The notes: generated by a model not told the origin, from the letters alone. A stretch of 64,000 nt of DNA from Ascarosepion bandense (GCA_037127315.1 JBBBDQ010001186.1:1688501-1752500), one strand, 5' to 3'; shown: positions 21,756 through 36,009, numbered from the stretch's first letter. Numbers and translations: made by a program.

Positions 21756-24330
21756 GAAAGATGTGTTACATTCTCATGTTGATGACTGTCCTCTCCGAGA
21801 TGGGTTATTATATGCATATCCAAGGTGCAGATGGGTCAGTCATGTGAAGGCAGTTACAAATATTGGGTGAAGGTAAGATCTCCACTCTTCAGCTAAGATC
21901 TGGTATGACATTGAGTGCAATTATATTCTACCATCATCTGGGGTATGTCACACAGTTTTTATAGATTATTTGAACAACTAATCAAGTAATCAAATATTGA
22001 AAATTAATTTGCATGTTCAACAAAGTTATTAGTAATTTGAAGTTATGATCTGTCAATAATTAGAATAAAATCCTTTTTATTAGGTAAATATAAGATTAAT
22101 AAAAAGCAAAGCAATTAATATAATCTTACGTTTTTAAATCTTTAGTATATGTTTATGCAAGAATGAGTTTTAGTTAAAAATAACAATAGACAAAGAGCTG
22201 ATAATGAAAAACAATATATAAAAATCTAAGTGTAGTGCAAGAAAAATGTACTTATCTCACTAAATATCAAAATGTTTCCTTTTTAATGTGGGTGTGTATC
22301 AAAATCAGACTTGGGGAGAAAGTAAGTACTTTTTTGCCTTATCAATGATGAACTAATTCTTTTTTGATGCAGAATGAGCTTACCAGCAATTAAAAGAAAG
22401 TTGTGATTTGGTCATTTGTTCTAAAATGATAATTTTTATATAAACTTTTTTTAAAAAAAGATCTCAAACTTGTGCTTTCATTTTATGACAGACAGTGCAG
22501 AATACTTTTAAATATTTATTAAAATATACACACAGCAAAGCTCATGCTTATGAATGAAAAGATTTAAAATGAATAAATAAATATTTTTATACAGAGTAAG
22601 CTTCTAGAATATACCTCTTTTATTGCATTAAACAGAAAAGGGGTTAAATGCACTAATCAGTACTGATGTCTTTGTTAGTCTATAGGGCCAACATACAAAT
22701 GATATAATGAAAGTAATAGAAGAACTATGCTCCATGATGGGGTCGCTGAATTTGTAGGGAGTTCGATCATGTTTATTAAATTGGCCTTGTGCCAAGCACA
22801 ACCAAAGTCCCCACAAGTTAAGATTATGAAAAGATTGGAAGAATAAAACTGACTCATTTGTATAAATAAATGAAAATTTATTTATTGAACAGCATAAAAT
22901 CAATTTGTACGTTTTAAATTATTAAACTGTGGAAATGTTCTAAGAGAAAGAGTAGAAAAGAGTTCAGAGAATTAAGAATTTTTTTTTTTTTTTAGTCTGA
23001 ACTATGTAAATAGTACCTCATCTTAGAAGTATACAGGAAGAAGGAGAGATAAAGAAAACAGCATACGAGAAAGTGAGGGAGTGCAAATGTGTGTTGCTGG
23101 AACAGTTGTGTCTGAGTGGCCTAAAATTTTTGTTATATCTTGGCTGTGTTGACTGTTTTCTGCTTCCTTCTTTCTCTGACTGACTGACCAACCAAAAATG
23201 TGAATAAGTAGCCAAACTCAATCAAGTGATTGGCTCTGAATGCAAACTTATTTTTGTGTGGCAAGAAATATGACACCGGTTTGTTGTTTTCTGTGAGTTT
23301 GTAAATTGCTCTCTTTTTATTGGTTAATAAAAATTTCACACAGGCTCGCAAAATTTGCCTCTGTATTTTCTTCAGTATGGAGCCAATCTTTTCTTGTACT
23401 GGTCAAAATCAGATTTTCACACTGGTTCGCGAATTTGAAAAACAGTGAAGAAAAGAGAATTCTTTTTATTTCCTGTTCATCACAAATTAAAATAAATGGA
23501 CAGAATTTCAGAGTAAAGCTTGTATTTTTTTTTAATCCCCAAATCCTATTTGTTTATAAATAACAATAGTAGATTTTTGTTGTTTGGTATAAATGGTGTA
23601 TACACACTAATATATAGTGTTGTCTGTAGTAAATATAATAAATGACCTGTTTGTTTCCATCTAGCATTTTCATTAATCCTTGATGTCTTGCAATCTCTTA
23701 ATCATCAAATAAATCTCACAGTTTCTTTTTTTTTTTTTAACTAGTTTTTATAAATAGAAATATTAGTAAGAAGTATTTATTTCTATTGTAAATATGATTT
23801 AATTTCTCAATGTTTTAAATTGAGTTTGTTTAATAAATATTACCTATTTTATAATTTATTACCAAAGTTGTTTAATCATAAATACTTTCATCTACTAGAC
23901 CTGGAATGCATAAATACAATCTTTTTGACTGGGGTAAAGATTTACATTTTTTATATGCAAAGTGAAAAGCAATTAGTCATAATTGTCATGTGAGATGATT
24001 CCAGTTTGGTCAAGATCTAGCAGTGTAAGTAATGCTTTATCAATGAACAATTCTTTTCTTCACACAAAAAGGGTGGTGGGATTTATAAATATGTATGTCT
24101 TAGTTTTCTAGATATGGATGTCTTACATCAACACTCTAGAACATTTCAGAAAGCAAGTTCATTATTGTTATTTTTTCCATAATAAATTTTATTGATGATC
24201 TGATGGAGTTCATATGATGGTTTAAAAGTATATTCTCTTACAGTAATATAAATGTGTCATCCACATATTTGATCTATCAAGTAGGTTTTAATAGTGCTGT
24301 TCCCAGAATCAAATTATTTAAGTATTCCAT
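21756..24330. other. AT-rich DNA, no feature recognised
   Basis: No supported gene or element. A run of T lies at 22980-22996, and a (TGAC)-like short repeat lies near 23178. Confidence 0.4.
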
Positions 24331-24335
24331 AGATA

Positions 24336-24630
24336 TTAGCTATCAGCAGCTAAAGCTGTGATCTCATATCCAGCTGTTTTTCTTGGTTTTATATGTGTGA
24401 TTGGTGTTGGCATTGTGTCATCTCTATACAAATTAATAACATTTTCATCAGGTTCTTTGCTCATATGTTGTGATTGGTCTGTCTCCAGTTTGTCTCTTAC
24501 TGTTGACAGGGCTTTGTCTATTAGATTTACAGTATTGGGGCTTACAATTTCTGTACTTGTGATAGAAAATATTGACTTAGCCATGAAGTCATTTGCCAAT
24601 CAAGCAAGGCTGTATAGTACCTTCAAGTGA
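24336..24630 (-). CDS. Unrecognised open frame, about 90 codons
   Basis: A minus-strand frame from about 24630 to a stop at 24336-24338, first ATG at 24599. The product is acidic in the middle (Asp-Lys-Leu-Glu-Thr-Asp, Lys-Glu-Pro-Asp-Glu-Asn) and less AT-driven in codon use than its surroundings. No signal peptide, membrane segment or known domain is seen. It could be a host exon, a transposon fragment or chance; the plus strand also reads open here, which argues for caution. Confidence 0.22.
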
Positions 24631-24639
24631 AATCTCTCT

Positions 24640-26555
24640 CATCAAAGATTCTCAAAATTTCATATCTGCTTAATTTTTTTAAAAACATAAGCAAAGTAGT
24701 TTTATAAAGAAGTAATTAATTTTTTATTTATTAATTTGACAGATTTTATCACTTTGTTTTTAGTGGATACCCATATTTGAATAGATTCTCCATTTATTTA
24801 TTAAGAAGTATGTTTATTTATTTTTGTTTACTGACCTGAATATTCATGAAAAACAAATGCTTGAAGGTAGTATTCAGTATTCAGCCTTGCTTGATCAACA
24901 AATGTCCTTCATTGCTGAGTCTGTATAAGCATGTCAGTTTTAAATGATGGTTTCTCTTGCTGATAGAAAATATATTGTTAAATCTACAAAATGGATTGAA
25001 GTTTGGAAAAATTTGAAGTTTCCCTGAAAGTGGTTTCATTATACTCATCAAAAACCATCTCACTGGTAGACTGAGCCTCAACAGATCAGTGTGACTTTTA
25101 ATGGAATACTTTCATTGTAAATGTGGCTATATGTGGTAGCTTGAAGTGATGTCAAGTTAGTCTATTTTACTTATTGATAGAGAGGTGGACTTTATTCTTT
25201 TTGTTTTCTTTTGTTAGCTTGTAGTTAGCCTTTTCAGATATTAAGATTATTTTAAGAAGTTACACCATCAAAAATGACTCTTGTCATGAATTGGTTGAAT
25301 GAGTGGAGAACATTCAAAGCTAAATATTCTGTCTGGTGTTTATATTGAAGATTTTCCTCTTTCTAATGCTTAACCTGTTGAGATGAACAAATAAGGTATT
25401 TATTTGGATGTTATTGTAAAACTGAGGCCTCTGTTATATATACATTCTTCTCAAGTGTTGAAGTATTTTTTGATTTTTCTCTAAATATTCTTTTGTCTAT
25501 TTTCATTAGGGTAATTGCTACATTTTTAGTTATGATTTGATAGAAAATTAGAACTTCACAATGAAGAAATTTTAAGCATACATTTAGAAAAAAATAAAGT
25601 AACTGAATTGACTGTAAAGTCTTTTATTTGTTGATGAAACTTGAAATCAACAAACATTTCGAAAGGATCACGTGTTGATTTTTGTTTTAGTTTTTTTATA
25701 TACTTAATTTTACAGTAAGTGAAGAAAGGCTTTAGCTGATATTTGCCTGTGTTTTCTTTTTCTGACATTAGGATTGATGTTTTTTTTTTTATGATTTGCT
25801 TTATCAAAAGATTTTTCAGAAATTTGTTTTGATCCTCTTATAAAATAATTTTCTGATTTTTTCTTTTTTGTAAAGCATATTTATGCCCTAATGAAAGAAA
25901 GAAATCTTGTTAGTTTGAAAATTAAATTGTAAAACAATGAAACTATAAAAAGTCACTATGTGACAGAAAGGCTTTAAAATGTTTCTGTTCTTTAGAAGTG
26001 TAATCAACTATGTTTTTATCCTTTGCTACAGAAATTGAAACTTTTCAGATTATCCAAAGAATTTTAATCATTGAAATATGTTTAATGAATTGAATTTTGA
26101 ACAAATATTTTTTTCTTTTGATTTATTTTTCTTGCCAGTATATATTAACAAAAATATTATCATAAAAATTAAAGTATTTTCTGTTGGAAGTTTGAAATCA
26201 GTGAAGAAAACGATGTGAAATATATATGACTGAAGTAAAAAGAGTATGATGTAAAACTTTTACCTCTTTCTTGCTAAGATCTATATTTGTGTACAAGTAA
26301 ACCATGCCTTGCTCAATTTATATTTCATTTAATCAAATTACTGTCCAGCTTAAGGAAGCCTACAAATATTGACAAAAAACTGATATGTGATTTAGCTGAT
26401 GCATCAGTTTAATGTTATTTTTACTGGGTGATTTTAATCAAAGAATTTAGCTTTCAAATAATTTGAATAGATGATCTGACAATTGTGTCTGTTTTGCTTG
26501 GAATAGAAATTCAAATATATCTTTATAAATTCTCTAAGGTACATTAAAGATCCTA
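24640..26555. other. AT-rich DNA, no feature recognised
   Basis: No element ends or coding frame could be supported. Confidence 0.4.
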
Positions 26556-26559
26556 TTTA

Positions 26560-26950
26560 TAGAATCTTCTTAGTACTACATCTCATCCCTATGTTCCTTA
26601 GCAGCATTTCTCTCTTCGCCAAGTTTCCCACACTCTGTTCTGTCATTAATTTCCACAAGCTTGTTAGATAGGTGACTTTCTGCTTTCCTCTGTCTCTCTT
26701 GCTCTCAATATGCCCTGTGAAAGTTAAGTTTTTCAAGCCCTACTTCCTCATTACATTTCCAAGAAATTTCAGCTGTTTCTTTCTGATTTTAAGTGTTTTG
26801 TTAACATTTTCTTTAAAACTTCCTCATTGCTAACTCACTCTGTCTATGGAATTCTCAGTATCCCTCTTTAGAAATACATTTCTGTCATTTATATAATAGA
26901 CTTTTATAAGATACTTTTCAGACACACCAAGTCATACCTCTTCATTTAGC
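26560..26950 (-). pseudogene. Non-LTR RT C-terminal remnant, second copy
   Basis: The reverse strand keeps Val-Ser-Asn-Glu-Glu-Val and a neighbouring pattern in the same order as the better copy at 12.6-13.1 kb. The two DNA stretches align over features such as tcctcattgct, tttcagctgtttctttctga and ctttcctctgtc. Stops and frameshifts are dense. No catalytic residues remain. Confidence 0.5.
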
Positions 26951-28319
26951 CAGAATGAGAATACACTTCTTTTCAGGCAGATGTAAATGACTTTGAAAAT
27001 GGATACAACACAATAAATCTCTAGATGCTTAAAATATGTTGAGTTATTTATTATCAGTAGTATTATGCATATAGGTAAAATTAAGTTATATGAAGTTGTG
27101 TTTTACTATCAGAAAAAACACGTACCTTCAGAAGGACACTTTTGGCTATTTCAGCATATAACAGAAACATTTATGTATCATTTTATTGGATCATTTTTTC
27201 TTCAGTATAATTTAAAAAAAAAATACTTTATAAACAAGTAAATGCAGTTTGACATTTATGAATTGATAAATTGAAGCAGTATATTTATCCTAAACTTTGA
27301 ATATTCAATTGATTAAATAATTGCTTGTATGAATGATGTCTGAAATATTTGATATTGAAATTGTTCATTAATAGGTCTGTTTAAATAATTTCAAAATGAT
27401 CTTTTAAATGTGACTAATGATGGTTGATTATTTTAAAAGATAAAATTAAATGCAAAAAACTTTGATGCACAATAACAGTGATACACTTTATTATTAAGCT
27501 TTTAATCAGACTGAGAAGGGATTCCAAAAACAAAAATGATGTAGGTCATTTGATCAGATTTTGAAAAGTCAGTTAGATGGAATTCTTTTCAGCACACCCT
27601 CATACTTAAGAAGTGAATCTTTTATCAAGATTTTATAACTGAGTCATTTCATGTGAAAATGTCAAATTTTGAAAAATGATTCTGATATATAAGAGGAATA
27701 TTATGCAAGAAAATGTGTAATGTTGAAAGTTACATTTACATTTTTGAAAACTAAAAAAATATCTTAGTTTTTGTGAAAAGCTTTCAAAATTAACTTTTTT
27801 AAGCTTAATTTTAATATATAATCAAATATTTTAGCAAGAGTAGGTTTTTATATAGTTTTGTGAACAGAATTTTTAATTGTTGATATTATTTTTCAGTGAC
27901 TACAAAACAGATAAGTTCTATGCAAAGATAAATTTATGAAAACTTAAATAAGCTTTCAAGCTCACACTTAAATATTATAATTATTCATTATGAAACTCTT
28001 AACATAGATTTGTCTTCATATACTTTGATAAATAATGATATTTAATGCACACTTGACATTGTGGCTAAGATTCAGATGTTTATAACTATTATGGTTTTAA
28101 TAACTCATCATAGTTCATTATAGTATTAATTATTAGTGCTAAAAAGATTTGAAATTAGCCAATTCTGATGTCATATTTTGAGAGTGCTTGTATGATCTAT
28201 TTATAAATAGAAATATAAATTATTGTATACTACTGGCAAAAGTTAGGATTATTAAGATTAAGGTGTGTCTGCTTTTGCTTACAGTGTTTGACATGAATAC
28301 TCATTTTTGTGTAATCACA
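26951..28319. other. AT-rich DNA, no feature recognised
   Basis: No gene or repeat boundary could be supported. Confidence 0.4.
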
Positions 28320-29315
28320 TTTTTTTTTTCTAAATCATCTCACCCCAAGCAAGGCATTCTACTGCCACTGTTGCACAGGGGATTACATAGAGGAAAGTGA
28401 TGAGAAAGAGGGGTTAGTTATAGGAAATGTCAGGAGGAGGATAATAGACGGATGAAAATACAGAGGATGGAAGTGGAGTAGATGAAAAAAGAGCTTGTGA
28501 GAATGGATGCGAGTCAGTGTGATAGATGTTTATTGACCTTACATTTAAATTCCTGGAGATTGTAGCTGTCGGAGAAGCAAGTATATGGAAGGGAATTTCA
28601 CAAGTGGGAAGTGCATGAAAAAAAGCTGTTAGAGTAGAAATTGCGGTTACATTTTATCGGTTTCACTGTAAAAGGGTGGGACCTAGTTGCTAATCTAGTA
28701 GCTCATGTAAATTCATACCTAGAGGGCACCAGTGATTTAAGTTCATTGGAGCAGAAGCTGTGAAAGTATTTATAGAAGAGGCACAGGGAAGCCATGTCAC
28801 ACCAGTGAGAGAGCGTCTGCAGCTGAGCTGCCAAGTCGGTATCGATCACATTACAGATTCTCCGTTGGATTTTGTCAAGAACCCCGAGTTGAATAGCAGG
28901 GGCACCTGACCAGATGTGATAGCAGTATTCAATGCACAGGTGGATGGTAGATTTATATATGTGCAGGATGAACTCAGATGGGAAAAACTTCCTGGCCCTG
29001 CACAGTGAACCAACCTTCTTAGCAGCAGATTTAGCAATGGATTCGATATAGTCATTCCATTTGAGGTCTGCTGAGAGTGTGAGGCCAAGGAGGCATAGTG
29101 TTTTACTCTCAAGGAAGCTAGCCTGTTTCATGCTAATTGGAGGTAGGAGCGATTTTATGATGGTTAATAGATAGCAGCTTCATTTTGGAAGCATTAAATT
29201 TTACAAGTCATTTCTTACTCCAGTCCACCATAGATTGGAGGTCCTTCTCAAGCTCGGCAGCGAGGTTTGCTTTGTCAACCTCAGCAGATTTTGGATTGAG
29301 GTGAGAGTAAAAAAA
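28320..29315 (-). pseudogene. Jockey-type LINE, 5'-truncated 3' end
   Basis: A T run at 28320-28329 is the poly(A) tail of a minus-strand insertion. The main frame (29131-28703, 142 codons) is the C-terminal part of the LINE RT. It contains Leu-Leu-Gly-Leu-Thr-Leu-Ser, Trp-Asn-Asp-Tyr-Ile-Glu-Ser-Ile-Ala-Lys, Gly-Ser-Leu-Cys-Arg-Ala-Arg and Leu-Cys-Leu-Phe-Tyr-Lys-Tyr-Phe-His. One frameshift near 29170 joins it to an upstream segment reaching 29315. The C-terminus and 3' untranslated region follow to the tail. The polymerase active site lies upstream and was never inserted. Confidence 0.85.
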
Positions 29316-32300
29316 AAGCTTTTTTTCTTAAATTTGACTGCTGCTATATGTAAAGAGATAAATGTACAGTAAAAGTAAGCAGGAAAATACATTTCCTTAC
29401 TTAAGTTAGTAACAATAAGAAAAAAGAATGATCTAGCACACTTTCCAATCAAACCAGAACTGAAGTTGAGTGAAATTCCAAAAGACAAATACATTTCAAC
29501 TCTTTTTCAGATACTGTAGGCAGGTCAAATGCTAAGTAGCCAGACCACGAGGTGAAAGAGAGAAAGAGAGGGAAAAAGAGAGAGACTACAGAGCATGTCT
29601 GTATCCAGGATTCTGTATTTTTTCTTTGCTCTCATTTTGTGCAATAAGAGGTCGATGTTGCTTGTGAATTTTCTGTATCTAAAGTATGATCAGTTAACTT
29701 GTTTCCAGAAACATGTGACAGGAAAAATTTGGTACTGTATATGCTACTGACCACAATGATGATGAGCACATTTGCCATCACCATGCATGTGCAAAGTAGC
29801 TCTAAACATATCTCAGATCTGTCAAGGAAACAAGAATATCCCATCAGACAATATGCAACTGGCTTCATGACTGCATGTTAGGCAGACATTACAACAGTGG
29901 TTGACAGTGAAGCCATGTAAGGTTGATATTGTAACAGTAGTCAACAGTGCTGTTTACTCATAAGTAGAGACTTACTCTATTGAAAAAAATGGTCATCATT
30001 GGTTACGTAAACACAGAGATGAGTGTTATGCTATGATTATCATGGCCCCAAACCATCAAGCTAGAGGAGGTGCTAGCATAACATTCACAGATGATAATGC
30101 AGTTCTTCATTTGGCTTACATTGTTACGACAAATCTCCAAGTGGCTAGTGTCTCACACATGACCTACAAGAACCATGTGTTGCTGTGATTGAGAAGAAGA
30201 ATTGCATACTAATGATGACAGTACCAGTTTCTCATATTATTAGTTTTTAAATTTTGCCATAAGCTGTTAAAACACTGCTAGATTAGCAAGTAAAACTTGC
30301 AATTTAATACTGTATCCTTTTTGTGCAAAATGGACATCCATATTAAACATTCTTAAATTTAGAAACAAGCTAAAAATAAACAATGAAAGTTAATCTATAA
30401 TGATCCTAGTATCCCTAATTTATTCTTATATTGTATAATACTTGTTATCAACAAGTGAATAAGTATATGACTTTTTATTATATGAGATTTTTGTTTGGTT
30501 ATATAAGTCAATTATCACTATGGCTTATATAAAGATTTTTTTTTGTTTTGTTGATGAGCCAAAATGAATATGAGAAAGTATCAAGTACCTTTTCCATGAC
30601 ATGCTCATGTGACAGCTTTACCTAACTCTTTTCATATCTGTATCTTTTACATTATACTTCTTTTACTTTCTTTTAACATAAAATCCCCATTATGAAATAC
30701 ACCTTTTTTGTCTTTTATCAGCTAAAAAAAATCATATTTCTTGGTTATGCAAATATAAAACTTTTCAATTTGAACTCTTAAAGTATATTTTTCTCTAGCT
30801 TAAGTTACAGTTTATACAAATGTTTTCTTAATTTTAGATTTTGCTTTTTAACATCCCATTGGAGATTAATACATCCATAGTGTTCATAACAGACAATTAG
30901 TAAACATTGTTTACTTTAACTTCTCATTTGACATAAGTTTTTCATAAATTCTTATAGTCTTTACCTTAGTAACCATGAGAATGTATTTCTTTAGTTAAAG
31001 AAGCTATTTTGGGAACCACAAGATTTTTAAAGCCAAGTGGAAGACAAATTAGCTATGTTGTCACTTAAGCTTTTTCTTACTCATAATATCAAGTAGTAAT
31101 TGATTGGCATTAGATGTTCTAAGTATTTCAAAATATTTTTTGTTTAGTTAAAGACTTTGTCCTGTTATAAGCTTAGTATTAAAATGTTGTCACAAGATTT
31201 TAACACATTAAAAAACTTCATATCTCATTAATGAGAAGAAAACTGCAATTGAGTTATTTTTTAGTAACTAGAAATTGGATCAAGATTTACAAATTTTCTC
31301 CAAAGAAATCGATATTAGTCCAAATCTATAATCATGAAAAATAATTTAGAAAAATCTAAATTAGAGAAAATTTGTAAATCACTGGAAATCTTCTTTATTC
31401 ATTTTTGAGTAATTTATTTGGGAAAATTATTATGAATATATTTTCAAGAATCTTAGTATCATGTGGTTTTGCTATGCATTTATATATAGTTTGACTTTTA
31501 GAGTACTTATGTACAATATTTGTCAAAATAGTGAGCATTAAATACTTTGTTATTAAATGTGGCATAATTTATTTTAAGTAGTAACTTATAAAAATGGATA
31601 TAGGTATTTGTATTCAGGTAAAAATAATGCATAAATGCAAAATTAGATGTGAAAACAGATCAGCATGTAAATTCTATTTAAGTTATTTGTTTTATATTCT
31701 CTTCATAGACTTTATTTTTTCACTGTTTATACTTCCTATCTACTAAAAGATTATAAGTTGTATATGATTCAAATGTAAATAAAATGTAACATTATAAAAA
31801 GATTTTCTACAACCCTTTATTGAAGTCTTGTTAAACTCATGTTGAGAAAGAAAAGTAATGGTATGGAGTCTTACTCATCAATCATTATCATCTTTTTGAC
31901 AACAATGGTATTAAATGCTAACTGCAGTGGTTTGTATTTTAGTTGTAATATTCAAGATTTGATCATAGCTACTCATCCTTTCTTTCTTATATATATGCAA
32001 TAAGGAGGATTATGCCATCAGTTACTATAGTAAGAAACTTAGAGAAAGAAAGCTGTTTATAAATTGTGAAAATCATGCATATGAATGCGTTTACTGGCAT
32101 GTGACTATAGATGAATGTTTAGAAAAATGGAATAGATAATGATAGATGAATGCATCTCATGGCATCTATATGTACATCTGCAAAGTGCATCCTGAATTCT
32201 GTCAAACCTTTTTATATTTATCCATCAGGCTGTCACTTACTTTATATATAGGCATATACATCTATGTATGAAACTAAAAAAGTATTCTATACAAATAGTC

Positions 32301-33724
32301 ATACATGACTCATGCATTCATTGCAGCATTAAAATAGTTGTTGTACTGTTTACATGAACAAACTTTTATTAATACCCTCATGGTAGTGTTTATTTAATTG
32401 AGTATTTTTTTAGAGATGTGTTCATATTTTTTAAAAATTGTGAATAATGTTAAATTGACCGCTATACAAGGATGAATCAATAAGTCTTACACAGATTTTA
32501 ATTGAATTTTATTAGAAATTTTCACTGCATAATGTTTGATCAATAATAGACAAGCATTGGGCTTAGTGTATTGACAAGGAAAAAGATTATGTTGAAAAAT
32601 ATTTGTTATGTAAAACAAGTATTCTTTTTTTATCATTAAGTTATGAAGTTATTGACTTTCCTAAGTGTGTGGGAGAGAAAGAGAGAAATATGTATCTACA
32701 TTAAAATTGCATTCATATGTTTGATAATATAAAGATAATTTTATTTGTATTTAACAATAAATTATGACACAAGGTAATTTTAAAGAAAAATTATATTCAG
32801 CCAGCAATAAAATTAAATTACATATTTTATATTAAGGCTGATTTGGATGGTAATTATGACGATAACATTTTTAAAATGAGCAGACATGAAGGTAACAGTC
32901 TTATAATTATCTGATTATGGTTGCTTGGTAATAATGGCTTCTGTTTCATTATAAAGAAAAATCTGGCATTCATTGACTGACCAGCCAGTACTACTGTTAG
33001 TTGAAATTTATAAAATATTTTTCTTAAAACAATTATTTAGAAAAATAAGTTTCTCAAGTTTACTGGTTATTATTGCTCTTTCCAATATTGATGGAGGTTT
33101 TCTTCCTAACATTTTATTTGATTTAGTGTAGAATGTCAACATTTTGATTAGGTCATTATTCTTTCATGGAGTTACATGTGCTATCCATTTTAGTTGTTGC
33201 TGGTGTTGAAAGTACTCAAGTGATGTGGTTTCTGCTATTTTGTACAGTTCTTTGTAGGTCTATAATGCCAGTCTACAAAATTCAAACAAGGATATTTTTT
33301 GCTAAGAGCCACAAATTTCACTTGCTCAAAGGCATTTTTAATCATTGATCTAGAACAGCTGACAAATTTCTGAATTAATTTGTTGCCATGTATTACTGTC
33401 ATACGAAAGTCTCAATCTGGTGTTGCTATTTAAGAACATAACTTGATCTTTCAGCTTAATGTTTTGGTTTTGTAGCAGTTTGCACTGTTAGGCAAAAAAT
33501 AACTCTTGAACAGTCTATTCTATATTTGATTTCCTTATCTCCTATATTAAATTTGTCATAAGTAATCCATATACTGAGTTATTTGAAGTTTTTAGTATTT
33601 ATTGATTCCACATCCTAAATTTTTATAATGGATTCAGAGTATTTGACATCACTGCTTTTATTCAATTTTCATTTCAATTCCACATCGTAGTTTCTATTTT
33701 CAAAAAGGGTTACCTTGAGTCCTA
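29316..33724. other. Long AT-rich stretch, no gene recognised
   Basis: A purine-rich run (gaaagagag type) lies near 29550-29590. The stretch 29600-30240 is somewhat less AT-rich and may be an unrecognised repeat. A 17-bp perfect inverted repeat with a 63-nt gap lies at 31284-31300 and 31364-31380. Nothing else could be supported. Confidence 0.4.
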
Positions 33725-34543
33725 TTTTTATTTTTGTTTAATCATTTCAGCCAAGCAAGGCAATAAAGCCACTTTACTGAGAATATGAAAAAAAAAAAAA
33801 CTCTGTTAAGGAGAGAGAATAATAAAAGAACAGGAATTAAGAATACAGAAAATAATGATTAGCATTTTTGTTAAGATCAAAGTTGACTGAGGAGCAAGAA
33901 ACCAGAATAGTTTCACAGGTGAGAAGTGCAATAAAAGAAACTTTTGTCATAGAACTTATGGTAGTATCTAGCTATTTCAACTGTAAAAGGAGACTTTGTT
34001 GTCAATCTAGTACTGCACTTAAATTCATAAAGTTTTGGTGTCCAAAGAGGAAATATAATCAGAACAATTACCCTGAAACTATAGAAAAGGCATAGGGAAG
34101 CTACATTACAACAATGGGGAAGTGAATGAAGCTGAGATTACAGGTCAGTATCAGTAACATCACATATTCCTTGAATTTTATCAAGAATCTCTAAATATAT
34201 AACAGAAGTACAAGACCAAATGTGGTAGTAATATTCAAAAGGTGAATGAATGGTAAACTTATAAATATGTAAGATAGATTCTGGAGAGAAAAATCATCTA
34301 GCATGACACTGCAAACTAACTTTCTTAGCAGCAATTCCTAGCAATTGATTCAATATAATCTTTCCACTTCATGTCAGTGGAAATTGTTAGCCTGTGAAAG
34401 TGCAATGAGTCATTCTCCTGTAGTTTAGCATCAACCATGTTGATGGAAGGCAAAAAAGGCTTCTCTCAGATGATTAAAAAAGAGCCGTTTTATTTTAGAG
34501 GCATTAACATTAACAAGCCATTCATTGCCCCAGTTAACAATTG
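33725..34543 (-). pseudogene. Jockey-type LINE 3' end, diverged copy
   Basis: Aligns throughout with 28330-29215. Shared landmarks include a T-rich head, then caagcaaggcaataaagcc, aactgtaaaaggagac and cttagcagcaa. It is in the same minus orientation, more decayed, with no frame longer than a few dozen codons. On the right it abuts the long-LTR copy at 34544. Confidence 0.75.
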
Positions 34544-35990
34544 CTGCAATGATAATGTCAAAACGGGACCAGTTATGACGACACTTTCGGGCGGTTAGTC
34601 ATGATGATCTCATCACAGTAGCTGGTCTTCAAAATGTCTATTATAACAACGAACTCACTGCCCATATTGTTTCCTTTTGATCTCAGAAAGTCACGTTGTG
34701 AAAACCGGGTAGCCGTATTTTTACCATATCCTGACTGGACATTTGTGTACACTCGTGTTAAAATAATTACGACACCAAAAAAAAAAATTAAGTGAATAAG
34801 TTCGAAGATGCCTGGATGAGTTACAAAAAAAAGTCTTTATAAAAAAAAATAATTAATTACAAAAGCAGAAAATATAATTGTCGAAATTCAAGTTTACAAT
34901 GAAGAGAGAATTCGTTTAAAAATATCAGAGCTTTTCAATCTTCAAATAAAAATAAGTCCTTCTGAAGTTTCATTAAAAGTAATCAGAGCTTTCAATTTTT
35001 GAAAATAATTAGGCTGTCAATTCTCTCCATAAAAACACGTCTTTTCGGCCTTTATCAAACTTTGCAGAGACAGCCAAATAAAAATGTGACGAGGCGGCGG
35101 CGTTTGGTCTTTATTGCCTGAAAATCTCTCTCCAAATCTTATTTAAAATTTCTTTTCATAGCAGTGCGAACACTTTGTTAAAAACAATCAGAGCTTTCAA
35201 TTCTCCAAATAACTTTTAAAACAATCAAGTTCTTTCAGGCTTCTTATCGAAGGCGCATTATTCGACATTAACTCTTTAAGTTAATCGGTGGCAGGCTTTT
35301 CTACATTTCTTTACGTCTTCAGCCATAAGTTCTGTGGTAGACGACCAGCCTCTGGGTTGTGGTTCCTAAATTGGGAGCTCTTTCCCCTTTAGTCATTACA
35401 TTTCGACTGCAATTTCAAAAACTACCCAAACAACTCTCATTTTTCGCACTGAGTTCAGATTTTTATAGCTGTCCCCAATTCTCTCGGGGAATCTACATGA
35501 CTCAAAGCTTTGACTAATGAGATTATTTTCCACCCACATGATTTACAGGGAGCCATGGCTCGATGAATGAAATATCAACAGCTCACATGCTGTAATGTCT
35601 TTCTTTTTTCTTTTTTCAATTACATCATCTGTTTTTTGATTTTAGAAGATGTTCCCAGGAATAATTTTTGAGGATTTAATCATACTTGACCTCAACAAGG
35701 AAATCCTGACATTTTGTTATGACTACGGCCATTTTTCAAACTTCCACTTGGCTCAAAACAATTCCTTTCATATACGAAAAAAGAAGAGACTATATTTTTC
35801 TCTTTTTTTCCCAATTATCAGCCAATTTCTCTATTCCTCGGATTTCACAAGTACATATTAAAATATATCTTTTTTTTTTTTTACGTAAGTTCACATCGTG
35901 GATTACAATAAAGCACAGCTAACAATACCACTAATATCAATTTCTCTCACTCTGTTGTATTAAACCAAAAAAAAAACATATCGGCATGGA
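34544..35990. repeat. Long-LTR family copy 1 (5' truncated)
   Basis: Aligns across its length with the solo LTR at 48063-49486, beginning about 100 bp inside it (ctgcaatgataatgtc) and ending a few bases short of the terminal TGTTACA. Shared landmarks are aatatcagagctttt, cattattcgacattaactc, attacatcatc and ctaatatcaatttctctc. The missing 5' edge coincides with the LINE fragment to the left, which suggests deletion or recombination at that point. Confidence 0.75.
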
Positions 35991-36009
35991 AATAGGGCTA
36001 CATGACTTT

